From the NCBI GenBank assembly GCA_029260715.1, contig JAJDCS010000034.1, positions 62,001 to 126,000 of the forward strand: a stretch of DNA of 64,000 bases, read 5' to 3'. Made by a program: the position numbers and the translations under genes. The notes beneath the pieces are model-generated. The model was not told the DNA's origin. It made no database searches and saw only the letters and a list, made by a program, of their open reading frames with translations. How positions within the stretch are numbered: position 1 is the first letter of the stretch; each line of letters opens with the position of its first letter. Of this stretch, positions 8,340-19,646 are shown in pieces. Origin of the DNA: Phycisphaeraceae bacterium (GTDB lineage: Bacteria > Planctomycetota > Phycisphaerae > Phycisphaerales > Phycisphaeraceae).

Positions 8340-11300
8340 CTAAACCCGCTCAATAAACACCGCGTCCGCCATCACCGTGTTATTCGCGTCGTTCGATAGC
8401 TCAACCACAAGCGTGCTGCCCGTGATCGTGACCGTGTCGATGTCTTCCCAGTTGCTGTTTGACACCGTCCGGTCGTTCGGCGCTTGCGTCATATCAATAT
8501 CAACCGTGGTCAGCGGCGCCGCGCCGTCCTTGATGGTGAACGGCGCATCCGTCGCGCCGTTGCTCGCAGGCGGGTAAGTCGTTGACACCCGGTACTGACC
8601 CGCCGCCAGCCCCGTAAACGTCCACGTCGCCACCCGGCTGCCGTTGCCTTTCGCCGTCGGGCGGTAGCTGCCCCCGCGACCCGTGTGCGTCGCCGTGTTC
8701 CACGCGCCAACCACACCAAAACCCGCGTCGGTGTTGTCGATAATATATTGCGAGCCCACCGTACCCGACACCGTGAAGTTAAAAGTACCTTCGTCCGCGT
8801 CGTTGTTCGTGAAAGACACCGTCCCGCTTGGCGTGCCCGGCGCCGAACCGTCGAGCTGCACCACAAACGTCGTCGACGCGCCCAACGCCAAGCTCGTCGA
8901 ACCAAAATTCGACGACAAGCTAAACCCGCTGGGCAAGCTGAACGACCCGCTGCTAAGCGTCAAAGTGCTGCCGCCCACGTTGATCACCGTAAACGCCCGC
9001 GTCACCGGCGTGCCCAGGCCCGTCGAACCGAAGGCAACGCTCCCCGAACCGTCCGCCAACACCGCACCGTCGGCACGCAGCACCTCGATCTCCGCGCCCG
9101 CCGGGATGTCACCGACCCGCTCGATCATCACCGCGTCGGCCATCACCGCGTTGTTCGCGTCGTTCGATAGCTCAACCACCAGCGAAGTGCCCGTGATCGT
9201 AACCGTCGTGATGTCCTCCCAGTTGCTGTTCGACACCGTCCGGTCATTGGGCGCCTGGGTCATGTCCATATCCACCGTCGTGATCGTGGTCGCACCGTCC
9301 TTAATCGTGAACGGCGCGTCCGTCGCGCCGTTGCCCGCAGCCGGCCACGTGCCCGACACCAGGTACTGACCCGCCGACAGGTTGTTGAACGTCCACGTCG
9401 CCACCCGGCTGCCGTCGCCTTTGGCCGTCGGGCGGAAGCTGCCCCCGCGACCCGTGTGAGTCGCCGTGTTCCACGCGCCCACCACCCCAAAACCCGCGTC
9501 GGAGTTGTCGATAATAAGCTGAGCGCCGACCGTCCCCGACACCGTAAAGTTAAAAGTACCCTCGTCCGCGTCGTTGTTCGTGAAAGACACCGTCCCGCTG
9601 GGCGACCCCGGCGAAGACCCGTCGAGTTGCACCTCAAACGTCGTCGACTCGCCCAACGCCAGGCTCGTCGAACCAAAGTTCGACGACAAGCTAAACCCGC
9701 TGGGCAAGCTGAACGACCCGCTGCTAAGCGTCAGCGAGCTGCCGCCCACGTTCGTCACGGTAAACGTCTGTGTCACCGGCGTCGCCAAGTCCGTTGACCC
9801 GAAGTCCACGCTCCCCGACCCGTCCGCCACCACCGTGCCGTCCGCCAGCATCACCTCGATCTCAGAACCCGCCGGGATGTCACCGATCCGCTCGATCATC
9901 ACCGCGTCAGCCATCACCGTGTTGTTCGCGTCGTTGGAAAGCTCAACCACCATCGTGGTCCCGGTCAGCGTCACCGTGGCGATGTCCTCCCAGTTGCTAT
10001 CGGACACCGTCCGGTCGTCGGGCGCCTGGGTCATGTCCATATCCACCGTCGTGATCGTGGCCGCACCGTCCTTAATCGTAAACGGCGCGTCCGTCGCCCC
10101 GTTGCCAGCCGGCGGGTAAGTCGTCGACACCCGGTACTGACCAGCCGTCAGGTCGCTGAACGTCCACGTCGCAACACGGCTGCCGTCGCCCTTGGCCGTC
10201 GGGCGGAAGCCGCCGTCGTGGCCCGTGTGCGTCGCCGTGCCCCACACGCCGACCACACCAAAGCCCGCGTCCGTGTTGTCCACGATGAGCTGAGCGCTCA
10301 CCACGCCCGACACCGTGAAGTTAAAAGTACCTTCGTCCGCGTCGTTGTTCGTGAAAGACACCGTCCCGCTGGGCGACCCCGGCGAAGAACCGTCGAGTTG
10401 CACCACAAACGTCGTCGACTCACCCAACGCCAAGCTCGTCGAACCAAAGTTCGACGACAAGCTAAACCCGCTGGGCAAGCTGAACGACCCGCTGCTAAGC
10501 GTCAGCGAGCTGCTACCCACGTTCGTCACGGTAAAACTCTGTGTCACCGGCGTCGCCAGGTCGGTCGAGCCGAAGTCCACGCTGCCCGACCCGTCCGCCA
10601 CGTCGGTGCCGTCAGCCAGAGATACCTCGATCTCAGAACCCGCCGGGATATCGCCGATCCGCTCAATCATCACCGCGTCAGCCATCACCGCGTTGTTCGC
10701 ATCATTCGAAAGCTCAACCACCATCGTGGTCCCGGTCAGCGTGACCGTGGCGATATCCTCCCAGTTGCTATCCGACACCACCCGGTCGTCGGGCGTCTGC
10801 GTCATGTTCATATCAACGGTGACAATCGCGGTCGCACCGTCCTTGATCGTAAACGGCGCGTCCGTCGCCCCGTTACTCGCAGGCGGGTAAGTCGTCGACA
10901 CCCGGTACTGACCCGCCGTCAGGTCGCTGAACGTCCACGTCGCAACACGGCTGCCGTTGCCCTTGGCTGTCGGGCGGTAGCTACCCCCCCGGCCCGTGTG
11001 CGTCGCCGTGTTCCAAGTACCCACCACCCCGAAGCCCGCGTCCGCGTTGTCCACAATCACCTGAGCGGTCACCGTGCCCGATATCGTGAAGTTGTACGTG
11101 CTCTCGTTCGCGTCATTGTTGGTAAACGACAGCGTCCCGCTGGGCGTGCCCGCTGAGGACGCGTCCAACTGAACCGTGAACGTGGTCGACGCGTTCGCCG
11201 CCAGCGTCGTCGACCCGAAGTTCGACGACAAGCTAAAACCCGACGGCACGCTGAAAGACCCGCTGTCGAGCGTCAGCTCGCTAGCGCCCGTGTTCGTCAC

Positions 11301-12905
11301 GGTAAACGTGTGGGTGACCGCCTCACCCACGATCGTCGACCCGAAGTCCACGCTCCCCGACCCGTCCGCCACTTCCACACCCTGATCATCCGTAACCTTT
11401 ATCTCCGGCGCGTCGGGTGCCATCGCCAATATCCCCTCAGCAAGGGCCACCACGTCGATCCTGCTGAAATCCAACCCCGTGTTCGTCACGTTGTCGTTTT
11501 CGTCGTCACCGTCGTTGACGGTCACACCCGTGTCGTCCAGAAGCGTTCGAAACTCCGCCAGCGTCAGCCGCCTGCCGATCTCCTGCACCGCCAACTGCTG
11601 CGCCAGCACCGCCACCCCCGCCACGTGCGGAGACGCCTGGCTCGTGCCGTGCATCGTCACAAGGCCCGCCCCGGGGCCCGCGCCGGTAATCGGTGCGCCC
11701 GGCGCGAACGTATCCACGAGCGTCGCGTGACGCTGCGAAAACGGCGTGATGTGGTCGGCCCCGGTCGTGAACGCCTTCGCGCCGCTGGCATACGTCCACG
11801 TGCCGCCCACGTTCGAGTCGTACACCGCGCCGACCGTCAGCGTGTTCGCGTCCGCAGCCGGGTAGCTCACACCCGGAACGCTGCTGTGTGTGAAAAAATC
11901 ATTCCCCGCAGCCGCCACCACCAACACGTCCATCGCCGCCAGCGCCGCGAACTCGTCCGACACCCCGTACAGCGCCTTGGTCGTGCCGAAGTTGCCGTCG
12001 TCCCCCAGCGAAAGATTCACACTCGCGATGTTGTAAGTCACCGCGTTGTTCACCACCCACTGCAACGCGCTCTCCAGCCACCCGAAGCTACCGCTCCCGT
12101 TATCGCCCAGCACCTTCAGGTGGATAATGTCCGCGCCCGGGGCCATGCCCGTGTACGTCGAGTCGGAAGACGCCACAATGCTCGAAACGTTCGACCCATG
12201 TCCCTGCACGTCCCCGGCCCCGCCGCTGCCCGTAAAATCTTGCGTGTAAACGATCCGGTCCGAAACGCCGTCGCTGTTCGCGTCCGCGCCGAAAAACGGG
12301 TCGTCCAAGTCGATGCCCGTGTCCATGATCACCGTCGCGAACCCGCTGCCGTCGATCCCCGTAAATCGGTTGTCAACCCTGAAGTCGTCGATGCGGATAA
12401 GCGGCCCCGACACATTGCTCTGAATGCCGATCTCGCCCGCCGGGATGACCATATCCGTCGGCGCGTAGATTGGGATATCGGAATTGGTGGTCGTCACCTG
12501 CTCCGCCAGCAGCGTCGCCAGTTCGGTGTTGTTAAACCCCACTGCCCCGTCGCTGATACCGACGAACCGGAACCCGCCGCCGCCGTCGGACGCCGACTCA
12601 CCGCCCGCCCCGCCCCGCGCCACCTTCAACTGGCGTGGCTGCGCAACCGCGGGCGAAGACGAACCCGCTACACCCTGTTCAACAAAAACACCCACCGCCG
12701 CGCCGCCCAACACCGCGTCAAACGGGTCCGTGTCAAGAAGCGGCGCACCGCTGAGCAGCGTCCGCTGCTCCAAAGCCTCCAACCCTTCATGGGTGTACAC
12801 ACCCCCACGCCGCGCGCCACAAGCCAACCCCCCGCGAGTCCGCCGATTGACGCTGCGCGTATGCCTGGCTCGGCGGAAACCGAACCGCTTAAACCACTGG
12901 ATCAT
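8340..12905 (-). CDS. Secreted subtilisin-family protease with four choice-of-anchor-D / golvesin-like repeat units
   Basis: About 1,521 residues from the ATG at 12905, which has AAGGAGTGGAGG just upstream; the frame stays open to 13079 but lacks such a site. The basic N-terminus ends in LEALEQRTLLSG (about 42-53), a LEPR-XLL-type export signal. The S8 catalytic triad is seen as MDTGIDL (Asp near 194), QGHGSNVSS (His near 235) and HGTSQASPH (Ser near 421). The C-terminal two thirds hold four consecutive units of about 740-770 bp (roughly 11390-8343). Each unit has an Ig-like choice-of-anchor-D part (VTNTGASELTL; SFTNNDANE) and a golvesin-like part (DNADAGFGVVG; MADAVMIERI). It is likely an exported or surface protease with adhesive tandem domains. 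Confidence 0.88.
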   Translation of the reverse strand: MIQWFKRFGFRRARHTRSVNRRTRGGLACGARRGGVYTHEGLEALEQRTLLSGAPLLDTDPFDAVLGGAAVGVFVEQGVAGSSSPAVAQPRQLKVARGGAGGESASDGGGGFRFVGISDGAVGFNNTELATLLAEQVTTTNSDIPIYAPTDMVIPAGEIGIQSNVSGPLIRIDDFRVDNRFTGIDGSGFATVIMDTGIDLDDPFFGADANSDGVSDRIVYTQDFTGSGGAGDVQGHGSNVSSIVASSDSTYTGMAPGADIIHLKVLGDNGSGSFGWLESALQWVVNNAVTYNIASVNLSLGDDGNFGTTKALYGVSDEFAALAAMDVLVVAAAGNDFFTHSSVPGVSYPAADANTLTVGAVYDSNVGGTWTYASGAKAFTTGADHITPFSQRHATLVDTFAPGAPITGAGPGAGLVTMHGTSQASPHVAGVAVLAQQLAVQEIGRRLTLAEFRTLLDDTGVTVNDGDDENDNVTNTGLDFSRIDVVALAEGILAMAPDAPEIKVTDDQGVEVADGSGSVDFGSTIVGEAVTHTFTVTNTGASELTLDSGSFSVPSGFSLSSNFGSTTLAANASTTFTVQLDASSAGTPSGTLSFTNNDANESTYNFTISGTVTAQVIVDNADAGFGVVGTWNTATHTGRGGSYRPTAKGNGSRVATWTFSDLTAGQYRVSTTYPPASNGATDAPFTIKDGATAIVTVDMNMTQTPDDRVVSDSNWEDIATVTLTGTTMVVELSNDANNAVMADAVMIERIGDIPAGSEIEVSLADGTDVADGSGSVDFGSTDLATPVTQSFTVTNVGSSSLTLSSGSFSLPSGFSLSSNFGSTSLALGESTTFVVQLDGSSPGSPSGTVSFTNNDADEGTFNFTVSGVVSAQLIVDNTDAGFGVVGVWGTATHTGHDGGFRPTAKGDGSRVATWTFSDLTAGQYRVSTTYPPAGNGATDAPFTIKDGAATITTVDMDMTQAPDDRTVSDSNWEDIATVTLTGTTMVVELSNDANNTVMADAVMIERIGDIPAGSEIEVMLADGTVVADGSGSVDFGSTDLATPVTQTFTVTNVGGSSLTLSSGSFSLPSGFSLSSNFGSTSLALGESTTFEVQLDGSSPGSPSGTVSFTNNDADEGTFNFTVSGTVGAQLIIDNSDAGFGVVGAWNTATHTGRGGSFRPTAKGDGSRVATWTFNNLSAGQYLVSGTWPAAGNGATDAPFTIKDGATTITTVDMDMTQAPNDRTVSNSNWEDITTVTITGTSLVVELSNDANNAVMADAVMIERVGDIPAGAEIEVLRADGAVLADGSGSVAFGSTGLGTPVTRAFTVINVGGSTLTLSSGSFSLPSGFSLSSNFGSTSLALGASTTFVVQLDGSAPGTPSGTVSFTNNDADEGTFNFTVSGTVGSQYIIDNTDAGFGVVGAWNTATHTGRGGSYRPTAKGNGSRVATWTFTGLAAGQYRVSTTYPPASNGATDAPFTIKDGAAPLTTVDIDMTQAPNDRTVSNSNWEDIDTVTITGSTLVVELSNDANNTVMADAVFIERV

Positions 12906-12982
12906 CTGCCTCCACTCCTTAGGTACGCCCCTCAACCCGGACATGCCCGCAAGACCGCGGGGACGGGTTATCGAACTCTGCT

Positions 12983-13000
12983 TGCCCGCCGAAGCGGGCA
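12983..13000 (-). other. Stem-loop in the 5' leader of the subtilase gene
   Basis: TGCCCGC and GCGGGCA form a 7-pair stem with a TTCG tetraloop on the minus strand, about 80 bases before the subtilase start. It may affect mRNA stability. Nothing else is recognised in the 12906-13306 gap apart from the ribosome site. Confidence 0.5.
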
Positions 13001-13306
13001 GACCCCCAAACCCTGGATCGCCTCGAAACACAATCCGCCCAGCGGAATTTCGGCACGTTGCGTAAGCCGATGTGGGCAATCAAGCCCGGCTAGGTGGGAT
13101 TAGCGCAATACGGGTGGCACAACCGCGCACAGCGTTAAATACCGCAAAGTTGATCAATGAAACCAACCGCCGGAAGCGGGGCGGGTTAGCCCCACGCAAA
13201 ACCCGTGATGGCCCGCTCTCTCCCCACCCCCACGCGCCCGCGAAGAACACCCGTCCGGTAAGCTCCAACCCCCCGGCAATCGCGGAACCCCGCCTCCCCC
13301 GCGCCG

Positions 13307-14056
13307 CTACGGCAGGGTGCTGATCATATGCCCATCAGCGTCGTATACCGCCACCACAGACCCCGTGTGCGGACCGCTCACCTGAATCCCCGCGCTGTCT
13401 GGCGAAGGCTTTAGTTGAACGCGAGACTCACCGTCCGTATCACGCAGCAGCAAATAAGAGCCCTGCGCCCCCGTGCCAAAACGCGTGTAGGCGCCCGTCT
13501 CTTCTACGCCCATCGTCAGCCTGCTATACCCCTCCATACCCCCGACACACGACAGCGTTAAACCGTGTTTATGGACCTCCGTGTGGTCTTGATCGCCCGC
13601 GCCTTGCGCATCGGTCCCCAGCGCCAAGCCGCTCCGCGCCCCGGTCACCCCCAGCCGAGCTCGCTCAAATTTATCAGCCGTGTACAGACGCAACGCCGTG
13701 CCCTTCTCGTCCAGCTCCAGCCGGGCACGCTCCGTGTTGTTGTCACCGAACAACGCCAAGCCCGCGTGGCCGTCCTTCACATAAACCGCCGCGCTCCGCT
13801 TGCCCGCCCGGTCGTACAAGTACAAACCCACGCGCCCGTCTTCCTCTTCGTCCGCGCCCAGAAACGCGCGGAGCTTGCTGTCACCGTCAAACAGCAGCAC
13901 CCGACGCCCACGCAGCGTCTGCGTGCGGGGGTCTTCCGCCGCGCCGCTCAGCCAAGGCCAAGCCACACCAGCCACCGCGATCAACAGAAACACACGCACC
14001 CACCGGTTCTGCCGTTCCAATTTATCCACACGCAATGCCCAGGTATCAATGTCCAA
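13307..14056 (-). CDS. Membrane-anchored unknown protein with repeated beta-strand segments
   Basis: About 249 residues from a TTG at 14056 with GGGAG seven bases upstream; a GTG at 14122 is an alternative start. An N-terminal amphipathic helix (TWALRVDKLERQN) and one membrane segment (about 21-36, FLLIAVAGVAWPWL) precede an external part. That part is made of short repeating strands such as GLALFGDNNTERARLEL and GTALRLYTADKFERARLGV, in the manner of bacterial beta-solenoid-like proteins with the theme RxxLxLDxxG. No enzyme motif is seen. A perfect DnaA-box match (TTATCCACA, 14022-14030) lies inside the gene and is probably chance. Confidence 0.65.
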   Translation of the reverse strand: MDIDTWALRVDKLERQNRWVRVFLLIAVAGVAWPWLSGAAEDPRTQTLRGRRVLLFDGDSKLRAFLGADEEEDGRVGLYLYDRAGKRSAAVYVKDGHAGLALFGDNNTERARLELDEKGTALRLYTADKFERARLGVTGARSGLALGTDAQGAGDQDHTEVHKHGLTLSCVGGMEGYSRLTMGVEETGAYTRFGTGAQGSYLLLRDTDGESRVQLKPSPDSAGIQVSGPHTGSVVAVYDADGHMISTLP

Positions 14057-14298
14057 TGTCAAGCTCCCTGAATAATGACGGGGCGGTAAGCACCCATGCA
14101 GCCAACCATACGAACCAAGCACGGGTCGCGGTCGCCCAGCCCCGGATGGCCGCCCGCAAAATAAAGCTTATAGGATCATAAACGATTGCCGTGCCGCATC
14201 AACACCCCAGCCCAAACGCCCCGCGAGCCCAAACACCCACCGCGGCACAGACCGCCCACACAACCCGAAAACGACGCACACCAACTGCCCAACAACCC

Positions 14299-14353
14299 CC
14301 CGGAACCACCCCGGAACCACCCCGGAACCATCCCGGAACCATCCCGGAACACC
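14299..14353. repeat. Tandem repeat, five copies of an 11-base unit
   Basis: The unit CCCGGAACCAC/T is repeated five times in the gap before the PilZ gene, followed by a short CA-rich run. No gene is supported in 14057-14453. Confidence 0.8.
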
Positions 14354-14453
14354 CACACACACACGTTCTGAGTCAAGCAGCCGCACAGCCTGTCCGAAAA
14401 CACATAAAGGCTGTGCCGCCGCACCGATAACAAAACCGCCCCGCGGACGAACC

Positions 14454-15236
14454 ATGGGCATACCCGATCACATGAACCTACCCATCGAGCACGGCCTACC
14501 CCTGCTCGAATCCGCCGCCGACCGCAACCTCTCCGTCGAGCTGCACGTGTTCAACCGCACCGGCGAGTTCTTCGCCGCCAAGGCACGCGTCCTAGCCATT
14601 GACGACAAACTCATCTACCTCGAACAGCCACAGTGCGTCGACCCCACCGCACGCCTCAGCCCAGGACGCGACGTGGAGGTCTACGTCCTCGCGCAGGACA
14701 AAATATTCACCTTCCAGTCAAAAATCGTGGAGACAGGCCACACCGTCAAGCTCAACGATCAGACGGATATTGAAGGGATCAGCATCGCCAAGCCCGTCGC
14801 CGTCAGGGAAGGGCAACGCCGACACGACTACCGCGTGTCGCTCGCCGCCATCGACCCCATCACCGTCCACGTCGCCGAGGCCGCCGACGATACCACCACC
14901 GCGCTCCCACAAGAGCACAACCGGCTCACCGCCCGGCTGACCAACCTTTCCAGGAGCGGCTGCGGCGTGCTGATCCAATCCAAGCCCCACGAGTGGCTAA
15001 AAGTCGGCCGCTCCGTGGCGCTGGTCTTCCAACTACCCGGAGAGCCCCAAGACTCAGCCTTCCAAGCCGAGCTATGCCAACTCCACCGCGTCCTAGACGG
15101 ACAAGCCACCCGCCTAGGCCTGCGGTTCTTAGATTGGCCAAGCAAAGCCGCCCTAACCCAGTCGCTCCGACCCGTCGAACGATTCATCGCGCAACGACAA
15201 CGCCAAGTCGCCAAACGCCGATCAAACGTCGCCTAA
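14454..15236 (+). CDS. PilZ-domain cyclic-di-GMP receptor (YcgR-like)
   Basis: 260 residues. Residues about 20-110 form an all-beta N-terminal domain of the YcgR type. The C-terminal PilZ domain begins with the c-di-GMP-binding RxxxR motif (Arg123 and Arg127 in QRRHDYR) and has NLSRSG (164-169), matching the (D/N)xSxxG loop. Both binding motifs are intact. YcgR-like proteins slow or redirect motility or surface behaviour when c-di-GMP rises. No flagellar gene is nearby, so the target is unknown. ATG 14454 and ATG 14472 are both possible starts. Confidence 0.88.
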   Translation: MGIPDHMNLPIEHGLPLLESAADRNLSVELHVFNRTGEFFAAKARVLAIDDKLIYLEQPQCVDPTARLSPGRDVEVYVLAQDKIFTFQSKIVETGHTVKLNDQTDIEGISIAKPVAVREGQRRHDYRVSLAAIDPITVHVAEAADDTTTALPQEHNRLTARLTNLSRSGCGVLIQSKPHEWLKVGRSVALVFQLPGEPQDSAFQAELCQLHRVLDGQATRLGLRFLDWPSKAALTQSLRPVERFIAQRQRQVAKRRSNVA

Positions 15237-15257
15237 CACCACACCAAACCAGCGTCG

Positions 15258-15292
15258 GCTGCCACGACACAGCCCGCTGTGTCGTGCGATCC
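15258..15292 (+). repeat. Hairpin repeat C, copy 5
   Basis: GGCTGCCACGACACAG and CTGTGTCGTGCGATC form a stem 20 bases after the PilZ stop codon, the usual gene-end position for this family. Confidence 0.7.
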
Positions 15293-15370
15293 ACAATTTG
15301 ATACAGACAAAACAAACCCCCGTCGGTCGCCACCCGCTCTAACCATCAAAGCCAACAAAAAAAAACGACC

Positions 15371-15467
15371 GGCCGGGTGGCACGGCTTGCTTGCAAGCCG
15401 TGAAATGTGGCTCCGCCATGACACCTGTCACCAAATAGCATGGCGGATAATGACGCCAGTTGCTCTA
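15371..15467 (+). repeat. Dispersed repeat B, copy 1
   Basis: It shares the CACGGCTTGC / GCAAGCCGTG hairpin with repeat A but has a different right half (CTCCGCCATGACACCTGTCA). It matches the reverse complement of 33608-33705. Its last bases (GCTCTA) are shared with the first bases of repeat A copy 2. Confidence 0.7.
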
Positions 15468-15592
15468 TAGCACGTTGCATTTATAAATTTGATTGACTGG
15501 GTGGCACGGCTTGCTTGCAAGCCGTGAAATGCGGGTTCGCCATGTCAACGACCACCGAACATCCATCAAAGATAATCACGACAGGTGCTCTA
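15464..15592 (+). repeat. Dispersed repeat A, copy 2
   Basis: A 129-base near-identical copy of 402-530, directly joined to repeat B copy 1. Confidence 0.8.
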
Positions 15593-15607
15593 GCCATCAA
15601 AGCCAAC

Positions 15608-15639
15608 AAAAAAACCGACCGGCGATAAGCCGGTCGGTT
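15608..15639 (-). terminator. Rho-independent terminator of the porin gene
   Basis: AACCGACCGGC and GCCGGTCGGTT form an 11-pair stem with a 5-base loop. On the minus strand it is followed by seven T residues. It lies about 50 bases after the porin stop. Confidence 0.88.
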
Positions 15640-15690
15640 TGATCCCGTCTATTAACCCGCGGTTTTCCGTAAGAAAACCCGGTTCTTATT

Positions 15691-17082
15691 TTAGAACAGC
15701 AACTGGAACTGCGTCCGCAGTGCGAACTGGTCGTCCGCAGCCGCGGCGTCCGTCAGCAAGCCGAGCCCGCTGCTGCCGCCCACGTTGCTTAGCGAGTTCA
15801 ACGCCCACACCAAGTCGGTCGTGAACTTCGCCGCGTGCTTCTTGATGTAGTAGTTCGCACCGACCGTGACCAAGTTCACCTGGTGCGTGGCGTCTGGGTC
15901 GATCAGCTCCCAACGCACGAAAGGCTCGAGCTTGTCGGGGATGATCATATAACCACCCTGGATCACCATGCCATACGCGTCGATGTCGCTACCGCCGCCC
16001 ACCACATTGAAGTGAGCGCCCATTACCGCGGCGTACAGGTTCATGCCGTCAGATTCAATCGACCCATCAAGGGTCCAAGCCAAAAACTCGTCATACCCAA
16101 CCGCGGCACCCGGGTTGAAGGGTGAGCCGGCCGCCAGCACGCCGGACGCCTGGCTGTCACCGGTCTCAGCGATCTCATAGTGAACCGCCGCACCAATGAA
16201 CACCGCCTGCTGCTCGCCAGACCAAGCGCTGAAGTCTTTCATCTGGCTCCACTCGCCGGCCAGCTTCATGTCCATCCTGCCGCCAAACGCAATGTCCGAC
16301 GCGTCGTTTTGGAAGTCCGACACAGCCCCGACCTCGCCGTTATTCGCGCCGTCGTTGATGGTGACGGTAAAGATCGTGCTGTCGTCAGCCTCGATCTTGG
16401 CCCACACACCCTGGATACGACCGCCCGTGAACAACTCGTTTACCAGCGAACGCTCAACCGTCAACTGCTTGGAGCTGCTCGTCCCCTCTTCACGCAGGAA
16501 CGGGCCCTTGCTCTGGCCGGCATAAACCGTCACGTTGTCCATCCACTGATAACCAACCCACGCATAGTCCAAGTCGATGTTCTGCGTGTTCCGGTTGGTC
16601 TGGATGCCAACGCCGTATTTGATCTTGGGCGAACCGACGTGACCCTTGAAGCTCAGCTTCGCGCGGCGGAACTGAAAACCGCCCTCGTCCTCATCAGCGC
16701 CGGGCGCCCGGTCTGTTGAGTTGTAAATGTAGCGGAACTGGAGATGACCACCGACATTTAAAACAAAGCTGCCGTCCTCCGACGCCAGGAAGAACGACTT
16801 CCCGTCGTGGCCAGCCACCGCGCCGCTAGCCATCAGGCTCGCACGCGTGTCCGCGTCGGACAACACCTCGCGGATCAAACCCTTGACTTCCTCGGCACGC
16901 CTATCGTTCAGCCACGTGTCGCTCTGCTTCGCTTCAAGCTCCGACAAGCGGGCCTTGAGTGTCTGAAGCTCAGACCGCAGTGCCGATTCACTCGACCCGC
17001 CCGTGGTCTCGCCACTGGCCAGGCTAGCCAACCCCAACGTTAAGCCGACACCCACAGCGAAAAATTGCGAGCTACTGTTCAT
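15691..17082 (-). CDS. Outer-membrane porin (phosphate-selective OprO/OprP-like)
   Basis: 463 residues. The ATG at 17082 has AAAGGAGA nine bases upstream. A signal peptide (about 1-24, cleavage near ASG-ET) is followed by a coiled coil (SALRSELQTLKARLSELEAKQ region, about 30-52). A beta-barrel follows with alternating aromatic strands: LNVGGHLQFRYIYN, FQFRRAKLSFKGHV and KIKYGVGIQTN are typical of OprO/OprP-like porins in this phylum. The C-terminus ends in FQLLF with a terminal Phe, as expected for outer-membrane insertion. Substrate is not predictable from sequence. A strong terminator lies downstream, so it is a single-gene unit. Confidence 0.87.
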   Translation of the reverse strand: MNSSSQFFAVGVGLTLGLASLASGETTGGSSESALRSELQTLKARLSELEAKQSDTWLNDRRAEEVKGLIREVLSDADTRASLMASGAVAGHDGKSFFLASEDGSFVLNVGGHLQFRYIYNSTDRAPGADEDEGGFQFRRAKLSFKGHVGSPKIKYGVGIQTNRNTQNIDLDYAWVGYQWMDNVTVYAGQSKGPFLREEGTSSSKQLTVERSLVNELFTGGRIQGVWAKIEADDSTIFTVTINDGANNGEVGAVSDFQNDASDIAFGGRMDMKLAGEWSQMKDFSAWSGEQQAVFIGAAVHYEIAETGDSQASGVLAAGSPFNPGAAVGYDEFLAWTLDGSIESDGMNLYAAVMGAHFNVVGGGSDIDAYGMVIQGGYMIIPDKLEPFVRWELIDPDATHQVNLVTVGANYYIKKHAAKFTTDLVWALNSLSNVGGSSGLGLLTDAAAADDQFALRTQFQLLF

Positions 17083-17485
17083 AGGACCAAGTCTCCTTTT
17101 ATGATTGAAACCGTACGACAGACGTTACCATTAGTTTAGTGATTGTGATACAGCGTTATAAACGAATTAATGAGTTTGATCTCCGTTCGCTGTCTAGCAA
17201 CGCCCGCGACAATATCACAACCAACTTAAAATGCAACCCAAGCACGACGCCCACCAAGCCGTGCACAACGCCTTCCAACACAACCCCACCACCGTGAACA
17301 CGCAGGCACGCAGCGCCACCAGCCGACCCGACCACCAAACAACACCGACCATATTCCACCAACGACCTAACTACATCAAGCGCCCGCCCAACGGCGGCAC
17401 AACCACAGCCGCCAAAGAAAACGACAGTTATTTCACCGCCACTCCACACAAAACCAACACCCACCAGCCGACCCGACGCCCCAAC

Positions 17486-17513
17486 TTGACATCCGATTGG
17501 AAAGCCGTACCAT
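17486..17513 (+). promoter_or_regulatory. Candidate 16S rRNA promoter
   Basis: TTGACA (17486-17491), 16 bases, TACCAT (17508-17513). It lies upstream of the left arm of the processing stem, which a promoter for the precursor must do. The A/C-rich stretch 17083-17485 between porin and promoter shows no supportable gene. Confidence 0.55.
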
Positions 17514-17572
17514 TGCTCTATTGGGCCTAGGGCTCACCGGGTGCTATCAATCGCCCCGGATCAGCCGATCTT

Positions 17573-17594
17573 TGACAAGTAAACAGTTGGAAAA
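17573..17594 (+). other. Left arm of the 16S precursor processing stem
   Basis: These 22 bases are perfectly complementary to 19608-19629 on the far side of the 16S gene, with a few more pairs beyond (GATC outside, CGCT inside). Such leader-trailer stems are RNase III substrates in rRNA maturation. Confidence 0.85.
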
Positions 17595-17753
17595 CGCTAC
17601 AAGGATGTGCCCCCAACGCGGGATCAAAGCCGCGATGTGGGGGAACAATGTCCCCAATTCTTTGTCCGTATGCCTACCCGATATAAAGCGTAAAACACTT
17701 TTTTCGGAGGGTATACGGTCGTGCTTATCCGGCAGGTGTGCCGGTTAAGTATT

Positions 17754-17780
17754 GAGTTTAGCTATTTATTAGCTAAACTC
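17754..17780 (+). other. Stem-loop in the 16S leader
   Basis: GAGTTTAGCT and AGCTAAACTC form a perfect 10-pair stem with a 7-base loop. There is no T-run, so it is not a classical terminator. A second G/C hairpin with CCGCCCC / GGGGCGG arms follows at about 17795-17816. These probably belong to leader folding or antitermination. Confidence 0.6.
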
Positions 17781-17897
17781 GCGACCCGTCTCACCGCCCC
17801 CCTTAAAAAGGGGCGGTATAGGACGACAGGTCTAACTCAAATCGACGCTTAAGCGTCAGCGGAGGCTTCGGCCACCACTGACGTGTGCGACGAATTT

Positions 17898-19416
<1,519 letters not shown>

Positions 19417-19607
19417 GATAATTTAGGCGTGAGACATGGTTGGTATCGGGGACGCCGCCAACCATTACCCCTGGAGTTTGTGCTTGGAGTTTTCTGAGTG
19501 CGGCTTTAGGGGGGCAGGGAAACCTGCCTTACGAACGTCAACACAGCCTTGTCTTGGAGCCGAGAGGTTTTGGGATAGTGACACGGTGACGTGTCGCCAA
19601 CAGCGGA

Positions 19608-19629
19608 TTTTCCAACTGTTTACTTGTCA
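19608..19629 (+). other. Right arm of the 16S precursor processing stem
   Basis: Exact 22-base complement of 17573-17594. Folding the two arms together loops out the whole 16S gene and shows where the precursor ends. Confidence 0.85.
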
Positions 19630-19646
19630 GGGATCGACTCTTTATG

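Noticed and set aside
14022-14030. Perfect DnaA box TTATCCACA
   Set aside because: A single match inside a coding gene; no cluster of boxes or AT-rich region around it, so it does not mark an origin by itself.
17231-17530. Possible 99-residue gene upstream of 16S
   Set aside because: The product is low-complexity Thr/Pro/His/Asn with no ribosome site, and it overlaps the rRNA promoter; the frame is open because the strand is A/C-rich.
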